Origin: Rhodospirillaceae bacterium
Lineage (GTDB): Bacteria > Pseudomonadota > Gammaproteobacteria > Steroidobacterales > Rariloculaceae
Length of the DNA stretch: 64,000 nucleotides
NCBI GenBank assembly: GCA_024638465.1
Contig: JAHEKF010000003.1
Location: 42,446 to 106,445 of the forward strand
Direction: 5' to 3'
Made by a program: the position numbers and the translations under genes. A model generated the notes under the pieces. That model was not told where the DNA came from. It saw only the letters and a program-made list of their open reading frames with translations, and ran no database searches. Below, one piece after another: positions 8,705-19,895 of this stretch; the first letter of the stretch is position 1, and the number at the start of each line of letters is the position of its first letter.

Positions 8705-9103
8705 TCAGTCATCGCCCACCAGAACGGCTCCTTCGGCATTCACGACGGAGCGAAGTCGCAAAGAGGGAGCGCCACTGCGGGCCGGGTTGCCGGACAACGT
8801 TATCTCATCCCCTGGCTGAAGCAGATCCTTGCTCCATTGCACCGTCGATCCACGTTCCATACGCGCCAGCCGATTCGGGCTCGTAAGCTCGCCGGACCAT
8901 TCGACAACTTCACCGTCGTCACCGGTGACAGCGATATAGATGAGCACATGGGGATTGATGAATTCGAACTTCGTGACTGCGCCGGTCACAGTAACGGATT
9001 CGTCGCTGTCATAAGCGGCGCCGCCGTGATGGGCCTGCACGGAGGCTGCGGCCAAAAAGACACCTGCGATCGCGAACGAAACTTTGCTAATTCTCGTGAG
9101 CAT
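8705..9103 (-). CDS. DUF6152 family exported protein (second copy)
   Basis: A 132-residue paralogue of 3428-3826, with HHGGAAYDSDE after the signal peptide (cleavage near VQA-HHG), FINPHVLIYI, WSGELTSPNRL and LLQPGDEITLSGNPARSG. The start at ATG 9103 is chosen because GGGAG ends 6 bases upstream; the in-frame ATG at 9109 lies on top of that ribosome-binding site. Same length and motif order as the first copy. It heads the pair with the DFSGVW protein gene. Confidence 0.8.
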   Translation of the reverse strand: MLTRISKVSFAIAGVFLAAASVQAHHGGAAYDSDESVTVTGAVTKFEFINPHVLIYIAVTGDDGEVVEWSGELTSPNRLARMERGSTVQWSKDLLQPGDEITLSGNPARSGAPSLRLRSVVNAEGAVLVGDD

Positions 9104-9183
9104 TGACATCTCCCTCATCGAACGCCGTCTGTTCCCCCGAATCGACCCGAACGCAGCCGAACAATCATGCCGCAAGTATCAAC

Positions 9184-9215
9184 GCCCCATGGCGTTGGCG
9201 TCAACGCCATGGGGC
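9184..9215. repeat. perfect 14-bp stem hairpin, GCGT loop
   Basis: A perfect inverted repeat: arm GCCCCATGGCGTTG, loop GCGT, exact complementary arm. It lies in the 195-base gap between the LVIVD gene and the second DUF6152 gene, both leftward. There is no T-run on either side, so it is not a standard intrinsic terminator. It could be an mRNA-stabilising or processing hairpin, or an extragenic palindrome. An AT-rich block at 9240-9260 could hold the leftward promoter for the DUF6152 gene. Confidence 0.7.
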
Positions 9216-9298
9216 CTCGGCCAAGCGAGAAACCGGAGTTAAATTTTATTAATAATCCGGTAGTTACCACGCAGCGCGAAAGACGGCGCCGACGCTCA

Positions 9299-10831
9299 TC
9301 AGTCGATTTCGGGCCAATCGGCACCTTCGCGCGCAGAGCCGGTTAACTCCAGAATGTGCAGTCCGGTATTCGCCCTGTCGAGCGCATAGATGAAACCTCG
9401 CGCATCGTAATTGACATTGTTGGTTTGAATAGCCGTCTTGCACTGACGCTCGCCGTCACGCTCGACGCATCTTTCATCGGTGTTCTCGGTAATCGCCGGA
9501 ATGTAATACGCGATTTGCCGTGGATTGAACGGGTCCCGAATATCGACCGCTCGAATTCCAGCATTGAAGTAAGACAGCAGCAGTGTGTTCTTGTAGAACA
9601 CCGACGCCATGTTGTCGTTCGAGGCATGTGGTCCGAAACGTCCGCCGCGATTACAGAAGTCGCCCTCTGATTCGGGCACCTGGAACGACGAAATACCCAT
9701 CGGCTTGTCTTCCTCGGTGATATCGATCAAAAAAGTTGCGTGACGCGCGTAACCGCACTCGTTCGCCGTGACCTCCGATACCACAACGAGAATATCCCGA
9801 ACTCGGTGGGTCTCGTCGTCCGCATAATCTTCGATCTCCATCCCCAGTATGGGATGGACGCTGTGACCGCCCCAGTAACTCGGCAGGTCGATACGTGCGA
9901 TTTCCGGGTAAAGCAGATTCTCCGGCGTTGGCGCCAACGGATCCTCGGCATCCGGATCGCCATTCAGAAAACGGTCACGGTCCAGTATCTGGATTACGCC
10001 ATCGCTATCCATGCCGTAGGCAAGATAAATTCGGTCGCCGAGCACCGTCGGCTGATGTATTCCGGAATAACCACCGGGTGCTTCAACGTTGGGAATGGTC
10101 GACGTCGGCTCAGTGCCGACGAGGTTGAAGTCACGAATATGCTCGGGTTCTTCCGGCCGGCTCAAATCGAACGCCTGCAGGCTGCGCCACTTTTTCCAAC
10201 CGGTGATACTGGACGTCACATAGGCAACGCCGGTTTCACAGTCCCACCAGTTCTTATGGGTTCCTTTGACATCGTAGAAATCAGCGCCGGGCTCCATAGG
10301 CGGCGAATCGCCGGTCCAGACAACAGTCACGACAAACTCCGGCGCACTCGGGTCGGTCACGTCATAGACTTCATGACTCACGTTGCCGAGCGACCGCAGC
10401 ATATAGACCTTCGAAGGATCTCCCTCCGGGAGATCCGTGCCGTTACAGACCTGGACGTGTTGCGCACCGGTTCCGAGCGACATGGAACCATGCTCCTCCC
10501 ACGGCGGGGCGGCGATATGCGCAAGATAGACAGGGTTCGTAGGATCCGTCACGTCGAGGACGGAGGTGCCGTTGCCTTCGATCTCGCCATTGAGAGAATT
10601 GATCGCCTCGCCGGCATGATGACCGGCGAACAGTATCCAGCGATCGCCGTAGCGATGCGGCATCGGCGTGTATGACGGCCGGCCGTCGAGCGGATGGTGC
10701 GCCAGCAAGGCCATGTTCTCGGACTCGGCCTGCGTCTGGCTGAAGGCCATCGGCGCGGCGAGCGCACACACGGCGACAATCAAGCTAAGCAGCCGGCACG
10801 TTTTCGCGCCGGTTTGAACGGTGATCATCAT
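9299..10831 (-). CDS. exported LVIVD-repeat propeller protein
   Basis: A 510-residue exported protein with a GAGAGGGGG ribosome-binding site just before the start, and a signal peptide ending near AFSQTQ. It has several LVIVD-type units: SVLDVTDPTNPVYLAHI, EVYDVTDPSAPEFVVTV, AFDLSRPEEPEHI, VDIRDPFNPRQIAYYIP and a terminal ALDRANTGLHILEL. The family folds as a beta-propeller on the cell surface or in the periplasm; its function is not established. It belongs with the other leftward exported proteins but is separated from them by the hairpin-bearing gap. Confidence 0.8.
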   Translation of the reverse strand: MMITVQTGAKTCRLLSLIVAVCALAAPMAFSQTQAESENMALLAHHPLDGRPSYTPMPHRYGDRWILFAGHHAGEAINSLNGEIEGNGTSVLDVTDPTNPVYLAHIAAPPWEEHGSMSLGTGAQHVQVCNGTDLPEGDPSKVYMLRSLGNVSHEVYDVTDPSAPEFVVTVVWTGDSPPMEPGADFYDVKGTHKNWWDCETGVAYVTSSITGWKKWRSLQAFDLSRPEEPEHIRDFNLVGTEPTSTIPNVEAPGGYSGIHQPTVLGDRIYLAYGMDSDGVIQILDRDRFLNGDPDAEDPLAPTPENLLYPEIARIDLPSYWGGHSVHPILGMEIEDYADDETHRVRDILVVVSEVTANECGYARHATFLIDITEEDKPMGISSFQVPESEGDFCNRGGRFGPHASNDNMASVFYKNTLLLSYFNAGIRAVDIRDPFNPRQIAYYIPAITENTDERCVERDGERQCKTAIQTNNVNYDARGFIYALDRANTGLHILELTGSAREGADWPEID

Positions 10832-11019
10832 GAACCCCCTCTCTGGTGTTCGAAGCTTCGACTCTGCCAGACCGCGCCAGCAGTGCGCGATCTTCGTAGA
10901 ATGGTTTAAGTTGAGGTAGCGAGCGCCATTCTAACGTGCCGCGTGCGAATCATGCACCGGTACGAATGCCCGCTCTGGGCGGGACTGGAATCAACCGTTC
11001 CTGTACTGGGCGCCGGCGA

Positions 11020-13362
11020 TCAGATGTCGTCGCGCGTGACGGGCATGCTCGTAGCCGCTGCGGTCGCGCCGCTGTCGACGGCCGCAATCGCCTGCAGCTC
11101 GGGAAATTTGACGACGGTTCCGGGCGACACGCGATCCAGGTCCAGATCAGGGTTGAACTGCCGCAGCAGCCAGACGGGTACCTGATAGGTCCGCAGCGCC
11201 AGCACCCACAGGGACTCGCCGCGCCGCACGACATGATCGCGGGTGTCAGTAATCTGGTAGGCAAGGAAAAAGGCTTCCTGGGTGCTTTGCTGGTACTCGA
11301 GACGCCGCTGCTCGAAGGTCTCCCGGTCGACCACAGAGAAATCCAGCTCCAGGCGCTGCCCGATGACGACCGCCTGCCGGAAGGGCATCCCGTTGATGTC
11401 GCGTAGTCGCTGGGTTCGAAGCTGTAGCCAGTCGGCGTAGTGGCCAAGTGTCTCGAGCGCCTGGACTTCGATCGTGTCGCTCGCCGAGACGAGGTAGTCG
11501 CTCGGATCGGCCGCCAACTCGGCCTGGGAGCTGGCGAGCACGTTGTCATCTTCCGAGAACGACACTTCGTCCTCGATATCCTCGACATCGAGATTCTCGA
11601 GATCGACAGCCTCGACCGGGTCGTCCGGCGCAGCGACGTCGTCATTTGCTACAAACACGGGCGCAGCGGGAATTCGCTCCGCGGGCTGGAATTCGAGCGG
11701 TCCTGCTACCGCTGCAGTCGTCTCAGGCTCGACAGCCACCACATCGGCGATCGTTGCAGCAGGAGGATTCTCCTCCGCTGCCTCGAGATCCGCGACCTGA
11801 ATCTCCTCAGGCTCGGCGATCGTATCGGCCACAAGAACCGCTGTGGCGATCGCTTCGATCGGCTCCGCGACCTCGCCGATCTGAAGTTCCTGGCCGACAT
11901 AGATTAGATTCGCATCGCTGATCCGGTTTCGTGACAGCAGATCGCTGGCAGAAATCCCCAACCTTCGCGCAATGGTCGCTATCGTATCGCCGGACTGCAC
12001 GACATAGGTGTCGCCCGGCTCCTGGCCATTGAGCTGAGCGATGGTCAGCGGTACTGAGCCATCGCTGCCGGGCAAGCGCAGTACCTGTCCGGCACGAATA
12101 AAATTTCGGCTTCTGAGGCCGTTGAGCTGAACCAGCGAGGTCTCGCTGACGCGATAACGACCCGCGATCTGGGAGATCGTATCGCCGCTGCGCACGCGAT
12201 GCATGATGTCCGGCATCTGCGCCGTGTAACGCTGTGTATCCGGTATCGCATCGAGACTTGTGGCGCCTCGCGCGTAGATCTCCGACGGCAGCCGGAGATT
12301 GAATCCGCGAGGCACGAATTTGTCGCCGCCCCATACGGCGTCTGTCAGCGCGGGATTCCAGCTCCTCAGCGACCCACGATCCGTGTCCAACGCGGCCTGC
12401 AATGTCGCCACAGTCATGAAATCCGGGACAGAGACGAGCGTACTGTCGATCGCCGGCGCAAAGTCCAACGGCCCGAAGTAGTCCTCGTAGTTCTGATCGA
12501 CCTGGACGGCGGCAAGAAACGCGACATAAAAGTTGCGCGAGGCAAAACCGAAAGTACGTCCTTCGTAATTTCGCAAGATCGTCTCGATGTCGTCGGTACC
12601 GAGCTGTCTGACGGCCCGCCGCATGCCGGCCTGGCCATGGTTGTAAGCAGTAATGGCGAGCGGCCAGCTCTGCAACACATCGTAATTGTTTCCGAGCAGA
12701 CGCGAAGCGGCGACGGTTGAGAGAAACGGGTCGCGACGTTCATCGATAATGTGATCGATGCGCATATAGCGTAATCCCGTTGAACGCGTGAACTGCCACA
12801 TGCCGGCAGCGCCAACACGCGAGTAGGCGGTGGGGTCGAACGATGATTCGACATGAGGCAGGGCCACGAGCTCTGGCGGTAAACCGCGATCGCTCAATAC
12901 ATCCGCGATGTACTCACGCCAGGCACCGGAGCGAATGAGTCCTGCGCGGAACCGGTCCGACTGCCCTAGTTGAAAACGAAGCCGGCCCGACGACGCGCGC
13001 AACTCTGAATTGCTGACGTCCGCCGGCCACAGATCGAGGACCTGGCGTTCCGCCTCCGAGAGATTTTCGCGTTTGCCGTCAGCAAGCGTTGCGAGTATTT
13101 CCCGCACCTCGGCGTAGGCGTTATTGATACGCCGTGTCCGCTCGCGCCGGCTTACCCCCTCAGGGAAGCGAACGGTGCGGTAGACGGCAGCGAGATTGAC
13201 CGAGTCGTGGATGAAACCACTGCGAGTATCGACTTCCGTGTATACCCGCACCCAGAAGTCGACGTCGTGCTCGATTCCTTCCGGACGCGGCAATTCGGGA
13301 TTCTGCGCGGCGGCAATACCGACCGCGCCGATCGCGACTGCGAGAAATCCTAACCACCTCAT
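11020..13362 (-). CDS. mltD: membrane-bound lytic transglycosylase D-like, LysM
   Basis: Peptidoglycan lytic transglycosylase. The start at ATG 13362 gives a signal peptide (MRWLGF to AAAQN) and a 780-residue protein; the frame extends 42 codons further without a signal. The SLT domain carries PHVESSFDPTAYS with catalytic Glu near residue 172, followed by AAGMWQFTRSTG. Two clear LysM motifs follow (HRVRSGDTISQIAGRY and VVQSGDTIATIARRLG), then an acidic Ala/Glu/Asp-rich linker and two degenerate LysM-like segments at the C-terminus (LVSASDTIEV, VVRRGESLWVLALRTY). Longer than E. coli MltD (about 450 aa) because of the linker and extra LysM units. Confidence 0.88.
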   Translation of the reverse strand: MRWLGFLAVAIGAVGIAAAQNPELPRPEGIEHDVDFWVRVYTEVDTRSGFIHDSVNLAAVYRTVRFPEGVSRRERTRRINNAYAEVREILATLADGKRENLSEAERQVLDLWPADVSNSELRASSGRLRFQLGQSDRFRAGLIRSGAWREYIADVLSDRGLPPELVALPHVESSFDPTAYSRVGAAGMWQFTRSTGLRYMRIDHIIDERRDPFLSTVAASRLLGNNYDVLQSWPLAITAYNHGQAGMRRAVRQLGTDDIETILRNYEGRTFGFASRNFYVAFLAAVQVDQNYEDYFGPLDFAPAIDSTLVSVPDFMTVATLQAALDTDRGSLRSWNPALTDAVWGGDKFVPRGFNLRLPSEIYARGATSLDAIPDTQRYTAQMPDIMHRVRSGDTISQIAGRYRVSETSLVQLNGLRSRNFIRAGQVLRLPGSDGSVPLTIAQLNGQEPGDTYVVQSGDTIATIARRLGISASDLLSRNRISDANLIYVGQELQIGEVAEPIEAIATAVLVADTIAEPEEIQVADLEAAEENPPAATIADVVAVEPETTAAVAGPLEFQPAERIPAAPVFVANDDVAAPDDPVEAVDLENLDVEDIEDEVSFSEDDNVLASSQAELAADPSDYLVSASDTIEVQALETLGHYADWLQLRTQRLRDINGMPFRQAVVIGQRLELDFSVVDRETFEQRRLEYQQSTQEAFFLAYQITDTRDHVVRRGESLWVLALRTYQVPVWLLRQFNPDLDLDRVSPGTVVKFPELQAIAAVDSGATAAATSMPVTRDDI

Positions 13363-13607
13363 AGATGAGCAGATCCGGGCAAGCGGAAATGACCTGTACG
13401 AAAGTAAAGAGATTATGTCCCTGCGTCCAGAGATTCCCGGAAGCAGATCACGATCCGCGGAAAACGCCGCAAGGTTTTTTCTCGGCATGGCTACCTGTCT
13501 GATTTTCCTTTTTTTATATAGGCTTACAGACAGATATTATAGTCTTCTCTGACTAGACGCCAGTCGCCCGAGGAGGGCGGCGGGCGCGCTGCGGCAAGGT
13601 CTCCTGC

Positions 13608-15097
<1,490 letters not shown>

Positions 15098-15142
15098 AGT
15101 CCTAGCCTCCTGTTTCCGCTATGGGATGCTGGAGCTTGCTGG

Positions 15143-16018
15143 CTACGGCATCGCGCCGGTCTGCTCCTGCAAGAACTTGAAGAAGTCGCTGTCCGGGCTG
15201 AGAACCAGCACATCCTGATCGCCACCGATCGATTCACGGTACGCCTGCATGCTGCGATAGAAGGCGTAGAACTCCGGATTCGCGTTGTAAGCGTTGGCAT
15301 AAATCTCGGACGCCCGCGCGTCGCCTTCGCCACGCATTATTTCCGCGTCACGGTACGCCTCGGCGAGAATAACGGTCCTCTGCCTGTCGGCGTTGGCGCG
15401 AATTCTTTCGGAATCTTCAGACCCTTCGGCGCGAAGCTGCGCCGCGACTCGCGCACGCTCCTGCTGCATTCGCGCGTAGACCGAATCGCTGACTTCATCC
15501 GAGAGTTCGATACGCATGACACGAACGTCAATGACCTCGAGACCAAGCTCCGGCGCTCGCTGTTGAGCCGTGACGAGCATTTCGGCCATTATCTCGCTTC
15601 GCTCGGCAGAAACGACTTCGACAACGGTACGTCGCGAGAACTCGGCCTTGATGCCTTCACGAATGATCGCGGACAGCCGTTGCCGCGCGAACAGTTCATC
15701 GCCGCGAGCACTGCGGTAGTACTGTGCCGGATCGGCAATACGCCAGGTAATGAAGTAATCGACGAGAAGATTCTTTTTCTCGCCGGTCAGGAATGGTTCC
15801 TGAGACTCGCCGTAATTGAGGATCCGATTCGGATACTTCGTAATGTTATTGACGAACGGAATCTTGAAGTGCAATCCGGGTTCGTAGTCCGCCTTGACGA
15901 TCTCGCCAAACCGGAACTTCACGGCGTGCTCTCTCTCGTCAACCGTAAAAACGGTCATGCGAATAAGCGTGACACCGATCAGCACGGTTGCCAGAAGAAT
16001 ATTGAATCGAGGACTCAT
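15143..16018 (-). CDS. hflC: HflC, SPFH-domain modulator of FtsH
   Basis: Inner-membrane SPFH protein that pairs with HflK and regulates the FtsH protease. An N-terminal membrane anchor (NILLATVLIGVTLIRMTVF), the SPFH entry VDEREHAVKFRFGEIV, GLHFKIPFVNNI, and a charged helical C-terminal part with RADAxR-type repeats ending in DSDFFKFLQEQTG. Its start lies 13 bases after the hflK stop. Normal length (291 aa). Confidence 0.95.
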   Translation of the reverse strand: MSPRFNILLATVLIGVTLIRMTVFTVDEREHAVKFRFGEIVKADYEPGLHFKIPFVNNITKYPNRILNYGESQEPFLTGEKKNLLVDYFITWRIADPAQYYRSARGDELFARQRLSAIIREGIKAEFSRRTVVEVVSAERSEIMAEMLVTAQQRAPELGLEVIDVRVMRIELSDEVSDSVYARMQQERARVAAQLRAEGSEDSERIRANADRQRTVILAEAYRDAEIMRGEGDARASEIYANAYNANPEFYAFYRSMQAYRESIGGDQDVLVLSPDSDFFKFLQEQTGAMP

Positions 16019-16031
16019 TTCACACCCCGCT

Positions 16032-17177
16032 CTATCGTGAGTCCCGCGCCCTTAATCGGGCTGCGGAACCTGAGTTGTTATCGGTAACTGTCGACGACGG
16101 CGGCAGGAGAGTCGTCTGCGGTTGGTTGCGACGTTGCACCAACTGATCCAGCGGCAGATAGATCAGGTTACCGCCTCCTTCCGCGTCGAGAAGCACTTTC
16201 GTCGAACTCGCAAGAATCGTCTCGAGCGTCTCGAGATAGATTCTCTGCCGCGTGACCAGTGGCGCACGCTCATACTCGGTGAGTATCTGCGAGAAGCGAT
16301 TGGCCTCACCTTCCGCGTCCGCGATCACGCGCGCGCGATAACCTTCGGCATCCTGCAGCTGTCTGGCTGCGGCACCTCGCGCATTCGGCAGAATGTCGTT
16401 CGCGTAAGCCTCCGCCTCGAAGCTCATTCGCTCTTTGTCCTCGCGAGCCTTGATCGCGTCCTGGACACTGGCCTCAACGTCGCCGGGGAAGTTGGCTTCC
16501 TGCAGGTTCACCTCATACACTGTTATACCCGCTCCGTACGCATCGGCGGTCGCCTGGATCAGTTCCTGCGCCTGACTGGCGATCTCGGCACGACCCTGGG
16601 TCAGAATAAAGTCGAGTACGTTCTTGCCGATGACCTCGCGTATGGCACTTCCGGTTATGTCACCCAGCGTTGCTTCAGGCGCTCGCATATTAAAGAGGAA
16701 GTCCTCGGGATTCGTACGCCGGTACTGCACGACGAGATCGACGAGCACGATGTTCTCGTCACGCGTCAACATGCTGCCCTGGTACGGAAAGCGCTCGGTC
16801 ACATTCGTATTGATGGTTTCGACCGTTTCGACCGGCCAGGGAATGTGCCAGCGTAGTCCCGGCTGGGCGATCTGCTGGAAAGCACCGAACCGCAGCACGA
16901 TCCCGCGCTCGGCATCGTTAACCTGGTAGAAACCCGTAAATGCCCAGACCGCAACAAGCAACATGACAGCGCCGCTGATCAGGCCGCTACTGGCGCGCCG
17001 TTTACCCGGACCGTCACCGTCTCCCGACGCGCCGTTGCCGCCTCCGCCGCCGCGGCCGCCCAGGAAGCCCGTAAGCTTGCGTTGCAGGTCCCTTACAATC
17101 TGGTCGAGATCGGCAGGACCTCGATCGCCAGATTTTCGCCAAGGGTTGTCTTTGTCGTCAGGATCGTTCCAGCTCAT
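16032..17177 (-). CDS. hflK: HflK, SPFH-domain modulator of FtsH
   Basis: Partner of HflC in the periplasm-facing cage around FtsH. The cytoplasmic N-terminus contains WNDPDDKDNPW and a Gly-rich run (GGRGGGGGNG), then a single membrane segment (SGAVMLLVAVWAFTGFY), VNDAERGIVLRFG, and the SPFH core with WPVETVETI. It lies two bases after the hflX stop, so hflX-hflK-hflC are co-translated. Confidence 0.96.
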   Translation of the reverse strand: MSWNDPDDKDNPWRKSGDRGPADLDQIVRDLQRKLTGFLGGRGGGGGNGASGDGDGPGKRRASSGLISGAVMLLVAVWAFTGFYQVNDAERGIVLRFGAFQQIAQPGLRWHIPWPVETVETINTNVTERFPYQGSMLTRDENIVLVDLVVQYRRTNPEDFLFNMRAPEATLGDITGSAIREVIGKNVLDFILTQGRAEIASQAQELIQATADAYGAGITVYEVNLQEANFPGDVEASVQDAIKAREDKERMSFEAEAYANDILPNARGAAARQLQDAEGYRARVIADAEGEANRFSQILTEYERAPLVTRQRIYLETLETILASSTKVLLDAEGGGNLIYLPLDQLVQRRNQPQTTLLPPSSTVTDNNSGSAARLRARDSR

Positions 17178-17178
17178 A

Positions 17179-18477
17179 TCAGTGTACTTCCCGTTGAAAG
17201 CTATCGTCCGATAGCCCTTCCTGGTTACAGAGTTCCTTCCAGCGCCTGGTCGTCAGTTCCACGTCGAGGGTCCAGCCTCCCGACTCTTCTGCCTGCTCCG
17301 AGCGCACAGCCCTCAAGTCGAACAGTTTCGCGCGAATCCGACTCTGGTCGGGACCGAGCACCAGCCGGCCGATCAGCGGCGGGCCGAGGCACTGATCTCG
17401 GATCGCGTCCGAAAGTGCATCGAGCCCCGCACCGGTCTCGGCTGAGACCCAGATTTTGGCCGAACTCGCCCCGTTGAGGCGACGACCGGCCTTCGCGGAC
17501 ACTTTGTCTACCTTATTGTACACCTGGATGCAGGGCACGGACGCCGCGCCAATACTCTCCAGAACGTCCTCAACCTGCTGTTTTCGGTCCGCATGATGCG
17601 GATCGCTCGCATCGATGACATGCAGCAACAGGTCCGCCTCGCGTGTTTCGGTGAGCGTAGCCCGGAATGCCGCGACGAGTTCGTGCGGCAAATCGCGGAC
17701 GAAACCGACGGTATCGGCAAGCAGAATCTCGCTCGCTCCGCCGGTATCGAGGCGCCGGATCGTCGGATCGAGCGTCGCGAACAACAGATTTCGCGCGTCG
17801 GCCTGCGAGCCGGTCAGGGCATTGAAAAGGCTGGTCTTTCCGGCGTTGGTATAGCCGACCAACGCGACCGTCGCTACCTGCGCCCGGGTCCGGTCGCGCC
17901 TGCCCATCTCGCGCTGTTTCTCGACCCGATCCAGCCTGGTTTTGAGGTGCTTGATCCGCTGACCTACCAGACGCCGGTCGGTTTCGAGCTGGGTCTCACC
18001 AGGGCCGCGCAGCCCGATTCCGCCCTTCTGGCGTTCAAGATGCGTCCAGCCCCGAACAAGGCGCGTCGACAGGTGCTCGAGTTGTGCGAGCTCAACCTGA
18101 ATCTTGCCTTCGAACGTCGCTGCACGTTGCGCGAAGATATCGAGAATCAGTCCATTACGATCGAGTACGCGCGTTTTGAGTAGCATCTCCAGATTTCGTT
18201 CCTGGCTCGGACTCAGCGGCTGATTCACGAGGACGACTTCCGCACAACTCGCCTCGACGCGAGACTTGAGTTCCTCGGCCTTCCCCGAACCGATAAACAG
18301 ACGCGGAGTCGGACGATCACGACGCGCAGTCAGCTCGTCGACAATCTCCGCGCCGGCCGAGCGTCCCAGTGCCTTGAACTCCTGGATTTCGTCGTCGTCA
18401 CAGGCCCGGTTCAAGCCGATGTGAAGCAGAAGCGCGCGTTCGCCGCTTCCGGGGCGTTCAAGCAATCCTTGCTCCAT
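17179..18477 (-). CDS. hflX: GTPase HflX
   Basis: Ribosome-associated GTPase that splits or rescues ribosomes under stress. An N-terminal HflX domain (about 1-190, with ERQKGGIGLRGPGETQLE) precedes a Ras-like G domain with LVGYTNAGKTSLFNALTG (G1), DTVGFVRDLP (G3) and YNKVDK (G4). It starts 14 bases after the hfq stop in the usual hfq-hflX-hflK-hflC order. Length 432 aa, normal. Confidence 0.96.
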   Translation of the reverse strand: MEQGLLERPGSGERALLLHIGLNRACDDDEIQEFKALGRSAGAEIVDELTARRDRPTPRLFIGSGKAEELKSRVEASCAEVVLVNQPLSPSQERNLEMLLKTRVLDRNGLILDIFAQRAATFEGKIQVELAQLEHLSTRLVRGWTHLERQKGGIGLRGPGETQLETDRRLVGQRIKHLKTRLDRVEKQREMGRRDRTRAQVATVALVGYTNAGKTSLFNALTGSQADARNLLFATLDPTIRRLDTGGASEILLADTVGFVRDLPHELVAAFRATLTETREADLLLHVIDASDPHHADRKQQVEDVLESIGAASVPCIQVYNKVDKVSAKAGRRLNGASSAKIWVSAETGAGLDALSDAIRDQCLGPPLIGRLVLGPDQSRIRAKLFDLRAVRSEQAEESGGWTLDVELTTRRWKELCNQEGLSDDSFQREVH

Positions 18478-18491
18478 GCCCAGACGGGCGA

Positions 18492-18731
18492 TTATTCGTT
18501 CGAGTCCTCATCATCCATTGAGAGCTGCACATTCCGCGATGGAACGACGGTCGAGATCGCGTGCTTGTAGACCATCTGGCTCACACTGTTGCGCAGCAAT
18601 ACGACAAATTGATCGAACGAATCGATCTGCCCTTGCAGCTTGATGCCATTGACCAGATAGATCGATACGGGAACCTTCTCCTTGCGCAACGCATTAAGAA
18701 ACGGGTCCTGTAATGACTGACCTTTGGCCAT
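18492..18731 (-). CDS. hfq: RNA chaperone Hfq
   Basis: A hexameric Sm-like protein that pairs sRNAs with mRNAs. The 79-residue product has the Sm1 motif with Q-D-P-F-L-N-A-L-R and the Sm2 motif [10 protein letters not shown]. The C-terminal tail is short (about 12 residues) and acidic (MDDEDSNE), unlike the long tail of E. coli Hfq. AAGGAG precedes the ATG closely. Confidence 0.97.
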   Translation of the reverse strand: MAKGQSLQDPFLNALRKEKVPVSIYLVNGIKLQGQIDSFDQFVVLLRNSVSQMVYKHAISTVVPSRNVQLSMDDEDSNE

Positions 18732-18851
18732 GAATATCTCCTTATTGTTAGGTTATTCGAGATAAGGGCCGAAGTTACCACCCGCGCCCGCTGCGGCTTT
18801 CCAATAAAGCCTACACTCCGTTATTCACAAAAGGTGTCATCCCACAGGTAG

Positions 18852-18880
18852 GAAATAGTAGCACAGCGCCCGTTTTTCAA
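18852..18880 (-). promoter_or_regulatory. candidate sigma-70 promoter of hfq
   Basis: On the minus strand TTGAAA (18880-18875) and TATTTC (18857-18852) are separated by 17 bases, about 120 bases before the hfq start, inside the 211-base miaA-hfq gap. The -10 is only fair. This gap is the only long spacing in the block, and separate hfq promoters are known in E. coli. Confidence 0.35.
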
Positions 18881-18942
18881 GGGCTGAATCGGTACTCGCT
18901 TGAACTACAAGCGGATATTTTCGGGCAACGGGCTTGAAACCG

Positions 18943-19893
18943 CTACGCCGGGCGGCCTCGCGCCGATTGGACGCGCGCGATCAAGCGTGCGCCGAGACCA
19001 GGCTCGCCCATCGTGAAACGGATGGCGGTCGTGTCGGACCGCAACGAGGTAAGCTGGCGCTTCGCGAGCTGACGTGTTGCCGCCAGTACTTTCGATCTCG
19101 CCGTTTCCCAGTCGCAATCACCCTCGAGGTGGGCCCAGATCTGACGATACCCGACGGCCCGCATTGACGGTGTCGCCGCATCCAGATCGCCTCGCGACCG
19201 CAGCCGTTCGACCTCTTCAACGAAGCCTGCTGCCAGCATCGCGTCGAAACGACGCTCGATTCTGTCCGCGAGCGATGCGCGATCCGGGGGGACGATGGCG
19301 ATCGTAGTGATATCGAGATCATGGACCGGAGCCGATTGCTTCTGCAGCACGCTCAACGCCACACCCGTGATTTCGTGAACCTCGAGCGCTCTTTGAATTC
19401 GCTGCCCGTCGCTCGGTGAAATCCGCCCGGCTGCATCCGGGTCGTGTTCGGCCAGACGCAAATGTAATGCCGGCCAGCCAACCGCCGCCGCTTCGTCGTC
19501 CAGTCGCCGCCGAATCCCGGGATCCGCTTTTGGCAGATCGGCCAGACCGTCACGCAGCGCGCGAAGATACAAATGGGTACCGCCGACCAACAACGGAATC
19601 TTGCCGCGATCGGCGATCGCTCGAACTTCCCGGCTCGCGTCGGCCACGAAGCGTCCCGCAGAATAGGCTTCCGCAGCATCCAGAATATCGATCAGGAAAT
19701 GCGGAATCTGCTCTCGAATTGCGATAGACGGCTTCGCTGTACCGATGTCCATGTCCCGATAAACCAGCGCCGAATCCATGCTGACGATCTCGAGCGGTAA
19801 TTCGCCAGCGATTTCGAGGGCGAGATCCGTTTTTCCGGTCGCAGTGGGTCCCGTGAGGCAGATACAGGAAATCCTGCCCGCGCCGGCGGCCAT
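18943..19893 (-). CDS. miaA: tRNA dimethylallyltransferase
   Basis: Transfers dimethylallyl to N6 of A37 in tRNAs reading U-starting codons. A P-loop GPTATGKTDLALEI at residues 14-27, DSALVYRDMDIGTAKP, GGTHLYLRAL and the FMGEPGL-like C-terminal part support the call. Full length (316 aa). Two bases separate it from mutL. Confidence 0.96.
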   Translation of the reverse strand: MAAGAGRISCICLTGPTATGKTDLALEIAGELPLEIVSMDSALVYRDMDIGTAKPSIAIREQIPHFLIDILDAAEAYSAGRFVADASREVRAIADRGKIPLLVGGTHLYLRALRDGLADLPKADPGIRRRLDDEAAAVGWPALHLRLAEHDPDAAGRISPSDGQRIQRALEVHEITGVALSVLQKQSAPVHDLDITTIAIVPPDRASLADRIERRFDAMLAAGFVEEVERLRSRGDLDAATPSMRAVGYRQIWAHLEGDCDWETARSKVLAATRQLAKRQLTSLRSDTTAIRFTMGEPGLGARLIARVQSARGRPA

Positions 19894-19895
19894 CG

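Noticed and set aside
13553-13607. GC-rich partial palindrome after purA as a terminator
   Set aside because: The stem is imperfect and no T-run follows on the minus strand.
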